From the NCBI GenBank assembly GCA_012735585.1, contig JAAYGX010000121.1, forward strand, positions 1 to 33,182: a stretch of DNA of 33,182 nt. Reading direction: 5' to 3'. Shown piece by piece: positions 24,214 to 32,691 of the stretch. A program made the position numbers and the translations under genes. A model generated the notes under the pieces. The model saw nothing but the letters and a program-made list of their open reading frames with translations. It ran no database searches and had not been told where the DNA came from. Source of the DNA: Tissierella sp. (GTDB lineage Bacteria > Bacillota > Clostridia > Tissierellales > Tissierellaceae). The first letter of the stretch is position 1; every line of letters starts with the position of its first letter.

Positions 24214-27195
24214 ATGGTGGTGGGAAGATTGTCAGATAAAATCAATAATATAAATAAAGCATCAAACAAAAATATAATGCTCTATTTCCTATTTCTCCTT
24301 TTAATAATTTTACCTCAATATTTTAAGGGCGGATATTTTGAAAGCGCATATTTACCATTTATATTAGGTATATCCATTTTAATGATATTCAATGTTTGGA
24401 ATAGGTATAAAGGAATTAAAGAATCCCTAGTAAAAGATGAAACTGATTTACTATTATTGGGACTAGTCTTGATTTATTCTCTTACGTTTTTTTATGGGAT
24501 AAATAAGAGAGGATCAATAATTGAGTTTATAAAAAATACATCCTATTTATCAGTATTTTTTATTGCGAGAGATTTACATAAGGACAATAGCATCAGAAAT
24601 AAAACCATAGACCTTATAATTCTTAGTGGTATAATTCTTTCAATAATAGGTGTAGGAACTATGATAGGTACCTGGGAGTATAATGCAAGCTATAATGGTG
24701 GTAGATTATCCTCTACATTCCAATACCCCAATACTCTAGCAGTATATGTAGCCGCAATGTATTTTCTTACCATGGGACAGGCTTTGATAGAGGCTAACCC
24801 TAAAAAAATAGGTTTATATGGGGGAGGAATGTTTGTATTCTTTTCCACATTGATATTTACCTATTCTCGTGGTATGTGGGTACTATTTCCCATATTATTA
24901 TTGGGATTTTTTACCATATTAGCATCCAATAAAAAGGTTGAGTTATTTTTCTATAGTTTAGGAAATATTACTATAGCAGTCCCTGTAAGCTTTCTATTGA
25001 TGAAATATGTAGAGTCAGGAAGTCCTACTACTCTTTGGGGACTATATATTGGTGGAATAGTATTATCGGCCTTGATCCTATTTGTCTTAGGAAATGCAAC
25101 GAAGTTATTAAATAAGATTTCATGGAAAACTGTTATAGTTATGGTTTTAATTATAGCGGTTGGAGCTGTTGGGGTACTATTGTTGGCTATTAGAGCGGGT
25201 GAACCATTAATCTATGAGAACCAAACTGATGAAAGAGTAGTCAGTCAATTATCAAGAACCATAAAAAATGTATTTCCCAATACGGATTATGAATTAAATA
25301 TAAAGGGTTCAGCAACTTTAGAAGAAGAAGGTACATTTGCTGGTAGTATATTAGTATATTCTGTAGATGAACAGATTCAATATACGAGTCTTGGAACATA
25401 TAATATAGAGGAAAATGGCGAATTTGATTTAAATATTCCTATTACGACGGTAGAAGACACCAATGCCATAGTCATAAGGTTTAGAAATGAAAATCCGAAT
25501 ACAAGTGTCGTTTTTAATGAATCAGCTATCAAAGATGTAATGACAGAAGAGATAGAGGTGATTCTGCTAAAGTACAGATATATTCCGGAATCAGTAGTTA
25601 GCAGAATTTCAGGTATTGGAACAGCAGATAATAGTTTCCAAGCTAGAGTAATCTTTAGTAAGGATGCTTTGAAACTTGTATCCAATAGACTGTTATTTGG
25701 ATTAGGCGGTCAAGGTTGGGCGACAGCTTATAGATCTGTGCAATCCTATCCATACTGGTCAAATCAAGTTCATAATCATTATTTACAACAATTTGTAGAA
25801 GTTGGATTAGTAGGTGTTTTATTATTCATAGGATTCCTATTGACCCTTATATATAAATATTTTTTGTATAAAAAAAATGAAGAAGATATAGATAATAGAA
25901 CTTTTGTGGATACTTTGGTGATTGGTATTGGGACTGTATTAGCCCATGCTGCAATGGATTTTGATCTGTCCTATGTAGGCTTGATGTCTATTCTATGGAC
26001 TTTACTAGGGATATTGCATTCCATAGTTAGTATTCCTAAAGATGAATTGAAGATATTTAAATTAAATATCAGTAAAAGGCATTTAAAAAAAATGAGTATA
26101 CTAGCAGCGATATTGATTACAATCACCTTGGGTTTATCTTCTAGTTTATACGGAGCTAGCTTCATGTCAGGTAAGGCAGTAAAAGAACAAAGTATGGGTA
26201 ATACAGATGAAATGGAAAAGGCTATGGAGAAGGCTGTAAGCTTAGATCCATATAATAAAATATATAGGGCTGATCTTATGGATATCTATTTCTTCCAATA
26301 TGAGGCTAAATTAGATGAATCATATGGTTATGACGCTAAGGTTCAAGCCGATATATTATTAAAACAAGGAAAATATGATCCACTAATTCATATAGAAATG
26401 GCACAGGCATATTTTAAGTTTGGGCTTGTTGAAGAGGCATTAAATTTAATAAATAAGTCTAATGAAATGCAACCATTAATTACAGATTCATATATACAAA
26501 ATATTGATAGCCATTTGTCTGCATTTGATTACTATTTTAACCAAGATGATTTGCAAAAAGCTAGAGAGTTGGCTATAGAAGGTTCTAACAAGTTAGAGAC
26601 TCTATTACTAGAATCCAGTGAGCGATCCATTAGGCCTTTAGCAAAGGATAACAAACTATATTTCAAGCTAAGTGAATTAAAGTATTATGCTAACCATTTT
26701 GATGAATTTATATTCTATTTAGATGACTTATATGATTTAAGATATGCCTATGACTTCAATCTAGATGTTGATAATGATGGCAATATAGAGCTTGTAAGTA
26801 TATGGAATGCTGATGGTGGGGAGCTACATTACGAATCTCATTTGGCTGATGAAGAATATATAAGATTAATAAATCCAGGTGAAAACTATGGTGTATTTGA
26901 CTCGGTAGGATTTAATTTAGAACCTGAAACTACTTATCTAGTAACATTTGATGCAAGGGGCGATATGACACCTGATAAAGTTAGTTTCTATACCGTGGAT
27001 ACGGAATCACAAGAACAATTACAAAGTGAGTCTACATCTGTTAATCTACAAAGTGATTGGAATACTTTTAAAATTGAATTTACGACTCAAGGAGATATAG
27101 GGGAAGATACATCACGATTTAGATTTGTCATAAGTGGAGAAACAGAAGGATATATGGATTTAAGAAATATAAAAATATTTGAGAAAATTAATTAG
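24214..27195 (+). CDS. O-antigen ligase/Wzy-like polysaccharide polymerase with helical-repeat and beta-sandwich modules
   Basis: About 990 residues. The first 315 hold some ten transmembrane helices. Residues 325-460 are a polar, beta-rich insert likely outside the membrane. Then comes the ligase-family loop GGQGWATAY...QVHNHYLQQFVEVG (about residues 497-532), followed by more helices to about 660. Residues 665-850 look like TPR-type helical repeats (EKAMEKAVSLDPYNKIY). The last 130 residues resemble a carbohydrate-binding beta-sandwich (NLEPETTYLVTFDARG). The family joins or polymerises lipid-linked glycans outside the membrane. ATG 24214 has no ribosome site, whereas in-frame TTG 24229 follows a GGTGGTGGGAAG stretch and may be the true start. 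It is a single-gene transcript between two terminators. Confidence 0.82.
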   Translation: MVVGRLSDKINNINKASNKNIMLYFLFLLLIILPQYFKGGYFESAYLPFILGISILMIFNVWNRYKGIKESLVKDETDLLLLGLVLIYSLTFFYGINKRGSIIEFIKNTSYLSVFFIARDLHKDNSIRNKTIDLIILSGIILSIIGVGTMIGTWEYNASYNGGRLSSTFQYPNTLAVYVAAMYFLTMGQALIEANPKKIGLYGGGMFVFFSTLIFTYSRGMWVLFPILLLGFFTILASNKKVELFFYSLGNITIAVPVSFLLMKYVESGSPTTLWGLYIGGIVLSALILFVLGNATKLLNKISWKTVIVMVLIIAVGAVGVLLLAIRAGEPLIYENQTDERVVSQLSRTIKNVFPNTDYELNIKGSATLEEEGTFAGSILVYSVDEQIQYTSLGTYNIEENGEFDLNIPITTVEDTNAIVIRFRNENPNTSVVFNESAIKDVMTEEIEVILLKYRYIPESVVSRISGIGTADNSFQARVIFSKDALKLVSNRLLFGLGGQGWATAYRSVQSYPYWSNQVHNHYLQQFVEVGLVGVLLFIGFLLTLIYKYFLYKKNEEDIDNRTFVDTLVIGIGTVLAHAAMDFDLSYVGLMSILWTLLGILHSIVSIPKDELKIFKLNISKRHLKKMSILAAILITITLGLSSSLYGASFMSGKAVKEQSMGNTDEMEKAMEKAVSLDPYNKIYRADLMDIYFFQYEAKLDESYGYDAKVQADILLKQGKYDPLIHIEMAQAYFKFGLVEEALNLINKSNEMQPLITDSYIQNIDSHLSAFDYYFNQDDLQKARELAIEGSNKLETLLLESSERSIRPLAKDNKLYFKLSELKYYANHFDEFIFYLDDLYDLRYAYDFNLDVDNDGNIELVSIWNADGGELHYESHLADEEYIRLINPGENYGVFDSVGFNLEPETTYLVTFDARGDMTPDKVSFYTVDTESQEQLQSESTSVNLQSDWNTFKIEFTTQGDIGEDTSRFRFVISGETEGYMDLRNIKIFEKIN

Positions 27196-27197
27196 GG

Positions 27198-27227
27198 AGT
27201 ATGTCTTCATTTTGAAGACATACTTTT
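27198..27227 (+). terminator. Terminator after the polymerase gene
   Basis: A perfect 12-bp stem (AGTATGTCTTCA / TGAAGACATACT) with a 3-base loop is followed by a short T-run, only 2 bases after the stop codon. Confidence 0.85.
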
Positions 27228-27284
27228 GTAAATTGTGGCATCGAAAGTAGACAATGTCAACATAATAGGCTCAAGGTTTATCGC

Positions 27285-27342
27285 TCCTGAATGATATAAA
27301 GGATCTTAGATCCAAGATTCTTCACTATATCTAGAATGGCAG
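27285..27342. repeat. Decayed GTCATYCTGAGC-family repeats, head to head
   Basis: Bases 27285-27306 (TCCTGAATGATATAAAGGATCT) resemble the unit at 18370, and 27314-27342, read on the minus strand, matches the 21523 unit at about 20 of 29 positions. The pair is in inverted orientation and clearly diverged. It occupies part of the 318-base gap before 27514, which otherwise holds only a promoter. Confidence 0.55.
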
Positions 27343-27454
27343 AACTCACTTACGAGACATATTCTAATTCAAGGTAAGTTTATTATTTTGAATAGCAGAA
27401 ATCATTTATGGTAGAAAGTGGGTAACAATTTCTATGAATTTAAAAGCCTTTTCC

Positions 27455-27484
27455 TTGATATACCATCTATGGAAATGGTACAAT
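27455..27484 (+). promoter_or_regulatory. Promoter with extended -10 and internal dyad
   Basis: TTGATA (27455-27460) and TACAAT (27479-27484) are 18 bp apart, with TGG in front of the -10 as an extended element. A dyad TACCAT / ATGGTA (27461-27466 and 27475-27480) lies between and over the boxes and could be an operator. The gene's ATG is 30 bases downstream. Confidence 0.65.
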
Positions 27485-27513
27485 AGAAGCAAGAATAAAA
27501 TAGGAGGGATTTT

Positions 27514-28557
27514 ATGTTTAACAATAGTAGATTAAAGAAGATACTAGTTACCGCATTAACATTGGTAATGGTATTAGGAACAGTTGTTGTAGCTGCTGAA
27601 AGTATTTACACCAAACAACTAACAGCTACCTTTGGAAGGATTAGGTTTAATGTTGGCGGAAAAGACGTTACCCAACAAATTGAAAGCAAATATGGTACAC
27701 CGGCATTTGTTACAGATGATGGACGATCCTATGTGCCTGTAAGAGCTATTGCTGATTTAATGGGGTTAGATGTTGATTATGACAATAATACCCATACAGT
27801 AAAACTTACAGATCTTAAATCAGAAAAATACGAAAAGGATCTAAAGGCGAAAGATGCTGAAATCTCTAAACTAAAAAAGGAAATAGCAGATTTAAAGCAA
27901 AATGTAGTTGAAGAAACAAGTCTTGAAACTTTGGAGAAAAAGCTAAATAAGGATTTCGGCACCTACAAAAATGTAGACTTTAATATTTCACTAAAGGAAA
28001 CTTCTAGCAGTATAGATGTTTCTGTAACAGTAGACCTCAGAACTTCCGCTCAACAAAGCAACTGGAATAAATTGACCAATAATGATAAGAAATATTATGT
28101 AGAGGATTTAGTAGGTGATATCACTACAGAATTCAAAAATATTAAGATTACAGGCTCTATTTATAATAATAACACAAAGAGAGATCTACTAACATTTAAC
28201 AAGAATAAGGGTAGTAGCACTGTAACTATATCATATAAAGGCACATCATCAGGTAGAGATAGCTACTATTATGATGATATACTATACGATGCTGAGGACC
28301 ATTTAGACTATTACTTTAGCCGTATTGCTTATGTTACTAATATAAATATTAGAGAAGGTTCCAATGGGCAAATATACGGCACTATAGATATAGAAGAGGA
28401 TAGATATTATATTCCTAGTGATGGTGAAATAGAAAATGCATTTTATGATGCAGAAAAAGATTTAATAAGAGATTATGGAAGTGGTGTTTATTTAGACATA
28501 GAGCTATATTTAAATGATAGGCCTCATGGGATCTATTATGATGGTAGATTTAAATAA
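27514..28557 (+). CDS. Secreted copper amine oxidase N-terminal (stalk) domain protein
   Basis: A 347-residue protein with a signal peptide ending near VVVAAE (residues 5-26). A stalk domain at about residues 35-105 shows the hallmark DDGRSYVPVRAIADLMG and DYDNNTHTVKL. A charged coiled-coil segment follows (110-150, heptad-rich Lys/Glu), then a 200-residue C-terminal part of unknown function rich in Tyr, Asp and Asn, which seems to contain two related halves. The stalk domain is a common cell-surface module in Clostridia and is not an oxidase. The ATG has ATAGGAGGG upstream. It sits alone between a polysaccharide polymerase and a convergent dehydratase gene. Its function is unknown; a wall-associated role is likely from export and context. 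Confidence 0.8.
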   Translation: MFNNSRLKKILVTALTLVMVLGTVVVAAESIYTKQLTATFGRIRFNVGGKDVTQQIESKYGTPAFVTDDGRSYVPVRAIADLMGLDVDYDNNTHTVKLTDLKSEKYEKDLKAKDAEISKLKKEIADLKQNVVEETSLETLEKKLNKDFGTYKNVDFNISLKETSSSIDVSVTVDLRTSAQQSNWNKLTNNDKKYYVEDLVGDITTEFKNIKITGSIYNNNTKRDLLTFNKNKGSSTVTISYKGTSSGRDSYYYDDILYDAEDHLDYYFSRIAYVTNINIREGSNGQIYGTIDIEEDRYYIPSDGEIENAFYDAEKDLIRDYGSGVYLDIELYLNDRPHGIYYDGRFK

Positions 28558-28575
28558 AAAATAGAATTTGGAACT

Positions 28576-28613
28576 AATAAGTAATGGTAGCCCTTGGGCT
28601 ACCATTACTTATT
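28576..28613. terminator. Bidirectional terminator shared by two convergent genes
   Basis: A perfect 18-bp stem (AATAAGTAATGGTAGCCC and its complement) with a 2-base loop lies between the converging genes. The right arm includes the stop codon and last codons of the minus-strand dehydratase gene (stop at 28605-28607), so the hairpin is partly coding. There is no strong U-run on either side. Confidence 0.75.
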
Positions 28614-30485
28614 ACCAGCTAATGATTCTTCGACTTTATCATTGACTTCTTTATTATTTTTATAAGTTGGTACTATTAGTTTTACATAGTTAAGTAAGTC
28701 TTCATTGCTACCATCTTTAACCAACCTATCTAATTCCTTGAAGGAGTTCAATAATAATTTATAGTCAGTAAAAGTAGGTTTTCCGATAAAAATCTTATTA
28801 TGACTAGTATTTGAAATTCCTTCATCATCTAAAAGGAGCTCTTCGAATAGTTTTTCTCCCGGTCTAAGGCCTGTAAATACTATAGGAATATCTACGCCTG
28901 GCATAAATCCAGAAAGCCTGATTAAGTCTATAGCGAGGTCTACAATCTTAACAGGTTCTCCCATATCAAGGACAAATATCTCTCCACCCTTAGCCATAGC
29001 ACCTGCTTGAATCACCAGCTGTACTGCTTCTGGTATAGTCATAAAGTATCTAATGATGTCCTTATGGGTAACTGTTACAGGTCCACCTTTTTCAATTTGT
29101 TTTTTAAATAAAGGTATTACACTACCATTACTTCCTAGTACATTTCCGAATCTTACTGCTACATATTCAGTATTAGAGTTTACATTAATAGATTGAATAA
29201 TCATTTCACATATTCTTTTACTGGCGCCCATTATGTTTGTAGGATTTACTGCTTTATCTGTAGATATCATCACAAATCTTTCTACATTATATTTATCAGC
29301 AGCTTGTGCCAAGTTCAATGTTCCGAATACATTATTTTTTATTGCTTCCTTAGGACTATCTTCCATTAGTGGTACATGTTTATGAGCTGCTGCATGGAAG
29401 ACTACCTGAGGTTTTTGGGTTTCAAATATATTATCTATCCTATTTTTATCCCTTATAGATCCTATTAGTACTTTAAGGTTTAAATCTTTAAATTTTGATT
29501 TCAATTCGTTTTGTATATCATATGCTGAGTTCTCATATATATCTAATATGATTAATTTTTTAGGGTTAAAGCTGGCAATCTGTCTACATAGTTCTGAACC
29601 TATAGAGCCGCCGCCACCTGTCACCATTACTACCTTATTTGAAACATATGAACAAATCTTATCTATATCAGTCTTTATTTCATCTCTACCTAAAAGGTCT
29701 TCAATTTCTACATCCCTTATTTTCTTAATACTAACATCCCCATCTATTAGCTCGTAAATTCCTGGAAGTATTTTTAATTTACTTTTAGTAGCTGTGCAGA
29801 TTTCAATTATGTTACTAATATCTTTTCTCGAAGCAGATGGTAAGGCTATAACTATTTCATCTATTGCAAGTCTTTCTACAGTGCTTACAATTGATTCTCT
29901 ACCACCAACAACAGGAACACCATTTATTATTTGTCCTTGCTTTCTTATATCATCATCGATTAGGGCTACTGGAAGTGAATTTAATTGAGCATGGTTATTA
30001 TATTCTTTAATAACCATGACCCCTGCATCTCCAGCTCCAATGATTAGAATTTTTTTTTGAGTTCCTTTTTTAAATACATGGGGAAGTCCATTTCTGCCAA
30101 TAGTTCTAAAACTGAATCTTAGTCCTCCTATCAATACCATATCTATTAAAGAAACAATTATATAGACAGATCTAGGAAGATTGGCTTGTCTTATAAATAA
30201 AAAACTTAATACCACTGTATTAGATACTATAATAGAGGTAACTATATTCACTAATTCATTTATACTGGCATATTTCCATATAGTTTTATACAATTTAAAA
30301 TAATAGAATATACTAATCTTTAATATAGTTATATATATTGCGTTATTATTAAACCTGGTAAGATAAGATAGAAACTGATCCCCTATAACTCCATCAAATC
30401 TAAGATACAAAGCCAATATATACCCAATATTTATTAATATGATATCTCCTATCATTAGCCCAAATTTACTTAATCTCTTTTCCAT
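28605..30485 (-). CDS. FlaA1/CapD-type membrane UDP-sugar 4,6-dehydratase
   Basis: About 626 residues. Four N-terminal membrane helices (residues 10-110) are followed by a first Rossmann domain (ILIIGAGDAGVMV, about 145; ALIDDD) and a catalytic extended SDR domain. That domain has the cofactor loop VTGGGGSIGSEL near 290 and the large-dehydratase motif STDKAVNPTNIMGASK near 405-420, with the Lys typical of FlaA1/PglF/WbpM enzymes. Such enzymes make UDP-4-keto-6-deoxy sugars from UDP-GlcNAc, on the way to bacillosamine, QuiNAc or FucNAc. The frame opens at GTG 30488, but the AAGGGGAG ribosome site suits ATG 30485. It is transcribed opposite to the rest of the locus. Its likely product sugar would be loaded by the transferase starting at 32692. 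Confidence 0.9.
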   Translation of the reverse strand: MEKRLSKFGLMIGDIILINIGYILALYLRFDGVIGDQFLSYLTRFNNNAIYITILKISIFYYFKLYKTIWKYASINELVNIVTSIIVSNTVVLSFLFIRQANLPRSVYIIVSLIDMVLIGGLRFSFRTIGRNGLPHVFKKGTQKKILIIGAGDAGVMVIKEYNNHAQLNSLPVALIDDDIRKQGQIINGVPVVGGRESIVSTVERLAIDEIVIALPSASRKDISNIIEICTATKSKLKILPGIYELIDGDVSIKKIRDVEIEDLLGRDEIKTDIDKICSYVSNKVVMVTGGGGSIGSELCRQIASFNPKKLIILDIYENSAYDIQNELKSKFKDLNLKVLIGSIRDKNRIDNIFETQKPQVVFHAAAHKHVPLMEDSPKEAIKNNVFGTLNLAQAADKYNVERFVMISTDKAVNPTNIMGASKRICEMIIQSINVNSNTEYVAVRFGNVLGSNGSVIPLFKKQIEKGGPVTVTHKDIIRYFMTIPEAVQLVIQAGAMAKGGEIFVLDMGEPVKIVDLAIDLIRLSGFMPGVDIPIVFTGLRPGEKLFEELLLDDEGISNTSHNKIFIGKPTFTDYKLLLNSFKELDRLVKDGSNEDLLNYVKLIVPTYKNNKEVNDKVEESLAGNK

Positions 30486-30651
30486 CACTTACTCCCCTTT
30501 GATGATTCTATTATCTATTATTATAACATATTAGACTCAAATCACCATATCTTTACTTATATTATCAATAATAATGTAAAATGCTTGATTAGTAACTAAC
30601 TATAATATAAAATGATAATAGTTAAATAATTATTCACGGAGGGCATAGCAT

Positions 30652-31854
30652 ATGGAAGAGATAGAGTTACGAGAATTAATTGAGATATTGATTAGAGGTA
30701 GAAAGACTATAGCTATAATTACTTTTGTTGCACTATTGATAGCTACAGTATTTAGTTTTGTAATATTAAAACCTACATATGAAGCAAGAATGGTATTGAT
30801 GACTTCCAACTTAGGAAGTAATGGAAATAATAACAATTTGGATCCTGGTAATATAGAAGACATGCTGGATCTTATGTCACAATTTCCAAACCTAAATTTA
30901 GAGACATATAGACAGCAAATTAAATCCCCGGAAGTACTGTCAAAAACCATAAAGGATTTAGATTTGCAAGGTAAGTATACAATATCAGGACTGGGTAATA
31001 GAATTGTACTTGAGACAGTCAATGACACTCAAATGATAACTATAAAAATGGAAGATTCAGATCCTGAGGAAGCAGCAGCTATTGTGAATAAATTAGGGGA
31101 GAATTTTATATCTTTTGTTACTGACAAGGCTAAAGAAAATGCAGCGAGAACATTTTCATATGTAGAAAGTCAAATGGATATTGAAAAGGAAAAGTATGAA
31201 GAAGCTTTACTAGAGCTTAAAGAATTATTATCACAACCAAAAGGCGCTGAGGAACTTGAACTAGAATTAGTTAGTAGCTATGAGCAAATCACTTTGTACA
31301 AATCAAATATAAATGATTTAGAGATAAAAAGGGATGCATTAATAAAGGCTATTGAAGAGAGCCGATCATATTCTAACAATAGGGGAAGCATGATAGTCAA
31401 ACCTAATTTGGGAGAAAATTTTAATATATCCTTTGATGATACAAATAAGGTTTTATCAGTTGACCTAGCTGAAACTGAGGGACGAATAGAAAGTACACAA
31501 GATCAGATATCTAATTTACAAAAACACATTGAAGAATTACAAGTAGAATACCAAGATAAAAAATATGAAGAAGATGTAGTTAGCCAAAGAGTAAATATAG
31601 CTAAAAATACCTATGAGTCCTTTGTTGCTAAATATGAAGAGCTAAAGGTGGCTGAGACAGCTAAGATTGGTGAGCTTAGTATCAGTGTTGTATCTTCAGC
31701 TTATCCGCCATCTACACCCGTGGGACCTAGGAAGGCATTGAATCTTGCTATATCAATAGTATTAGGGCTAATGGTAGGAGTATTTGTGACTTTCTTTAAA
31801 GCCTATTGGGAAAGTAGTGAAAAGGATAAGGATAATAATTTAAAAATTGAATAA
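30652..31854 (+). CDS. Wzz/YveK-type polysaccharide chain-length determinant
   Basis: A 400-residue polysaccharide co-polymerase. Transmembrane helix 1 is at about residues 17-38, a long external alpha/beta part follows with strong coiled coil (about 165-320, Glu/Lys/Leu heptads), and helix 2 at about 365-388 is preceded by the Pro-rich motif YPPSTPVGPRKA. A short charged cytoplasmic tail ends the protein, with no fused tyrosine kinase, as usual in Gram-positives where the kinase is separate; no kinase gene is in the window. It probably sets the length of the polymer made by the Wzy-like protein. GGAGGG lies 9 bases before the ATG. It is divergent from the dehydratase gene; the 163-base gap holds AT-rich promoter-like DNA (TATAAT at 30601) without a clear -35 box. 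Confidence 0.88.
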   Translation: MEEIELRELIEILIRGRKTIAIITFVALLIATVFSFVILKPTYEARMVLMTSNLGSNGNNNNLDPGNIEDMLDLMSQFPNLNLETYRQQIKSPEVLSKTIKDLDLQGKYTISGLGNRIVLETVNDTQMITIKMEDSDPEEAAAIVNKLGENFISFVTDKAKENAARTFSYVESQMDIEKEKYEEALLELKELLSQPKGAEELELELVSSYEQITLYKSNINDLEIKRDALIKAIEESRSYSNNRGSMIVKPNLGENFNISFDDTNKVLSVDLAETEGRIESTQDQISNLQKHIEELQVEYQDKKYEEDVVSQRVNIAKNTYESFVAKYEELKVAETAKIGELSISVVSSAYPPSTPVGPRKALNLAISIVLGLMVGVFVTFFKAYWESSEKDKDNNLKIE

Positions 31855-31866
31855 AAGAACGTCTTG

Positions 31867-31911
31867 TTGAAACCTATAAGTTAATTGAAACCATTAACTT
31901 ATAGGTTTCAA
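31867..31911. terminator. Long hairpin, likely terminator, after the Wzz gene
   Basis: A perfect 19-bp inverted repeat (TTGAAACCTATAAGTTAAT and its complement) with a 7-base loop lies 12 bases after the stop. The downstream side is AT-rich (ATTATATC) rather than a pure T-run. Confidence 0.7.
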
Positions 31912-31942
31912 TTATATCAATCAATTAGTTCTATAGATAGTA

Positions 31943-31971
31943 TTTACAAAATTCTATATCTATGATAAACT
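31943..31971 (+). promoter_or_regulatory. Promoter with flanking dyad for the winged-helix gene
   Basis: TTTACA (31943-31948) and TAAACT (31966-31971) are 17 bp apart, with TGA before the -10 (extended element). A dyad ATAGATA (31933-31939) / TATCTAT (31957-31963) flanks the -35 box and could be the autoregulatory site of the encoded winged-helix protein. Confidence 0.55.
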
Positions 31972-32014
31972 AACATCATTCATACAACGAATGAAATAAA
32001 AAGGAGAAAAAAGG

Positions 32015-32626
32015 ATGAAGTTTTTTAGCCCTACAACAGAATTAAAAGAGCTATTACTATTACAACACATTGAGAAAAATCCAAATACAACACAAAAAGA
32101 AATAGCTAGGGTTATAGATGGAGCCACATCAATGGTTAATGTATACATAGATAATTTAGAAAAAAAGAACTACATGCTCAGGGATTATAAGTCGGCTAAG
32201 ATGGTCGATTATAACATTACTCTTGAAGGGGCTAAGAGGAAGAATTTTTTATTAATAAATTACATGAGAGAGCTTTTAGATTTATATCAACTAGCAAAAG
32301 AAAATGTAGAAAGATTCTTATCGGGAATTGAAGAAAAAGGATTTAATAACATACTAATATATGGAGCAGGGGATGTAGCGGATACAATTTTAGGAGCTAT
32401 AAGGGATAGAAATAAAGATACATTGAAAGTATTGGCAGTAATAGATGACGATGAATCTATCCAGGATAAGGAACTGTTAGGCTTTAAGATAATATCTAGA
32501 GATGATATCTATAAGTATAATCATGACGCAGTAGTGATAACAAGCTATGCTTTTGAAGATGAAATAACAAATAAATTAAGAGAGCTTAATTATTCAGAGG
32601 ATAAGATAATAAGATTTTTTAGTTAA
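32015..32626 (+). CDS. Winged-helix protein fused to a nucleotide-binding Rossmann domain; putative regulator of the polysaccharide locus
   Basis: A 203-residue soluble protein. Residues 5-75 form a MarR-like winged helix (TTQKEIARVIDGATSMVNVYI is the recognition region, with a wing near YKSAKMVDY). A linker helix spans 80-105. Residues 112-200 form a Rossmann-type domain with ILIYGAGDVAD (Gly117 and Gly119) and VLAVIDDDE. This second half follows the same pattern as the first Rossmann domain of the dehydratase at 28605-30485 (ILIIGAGDAG, ALIDDD). It looks like a DNA-binding protein that senses a nucleotide, nucleotide-sugar or NAD-type ligand. It stands directly before the initiating sugar transferase, with a good AAAAGGAG ribosome site and its own promoter. 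Function is inferred. Confidence 0.75.
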   Translation: MKFFSPTTELKELLLLQHIEKNPNTTQKEIARVIDGATSMVNVYIDNLEKKNYMLRDYKSAKMVDYNITLEGAKRKNFLLINYMRELLDLYQLAKENVERFLSGIEEKGFNNILIYGAGDVADTILGAIRDRNKDTLKVLAVIDDDESIQDKELLGFKIISRDDIYKYNHDAVVITSYAFEDEITNKLRELNYSEDKIIRFFS

Positions 32627-32691
32627 TTGTTGCTATCTTATGCCTTACAGAAATATTATTTTTAGAAATTATTGTTGGAGTGTGAATAAAA

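Noticed and set aside
18365-27342. CRISPR array from the repeated GTCATYCTGAGC units
   Set aside because: The units are irregularly spaced, in both orientations, partly decayed, and no cas genes are present.
27514-28557. Copper amine oxidase enzyme
   Set aside because: Only the small N-terminal stalk domain is present; the oxidase catalytic domain is absent.
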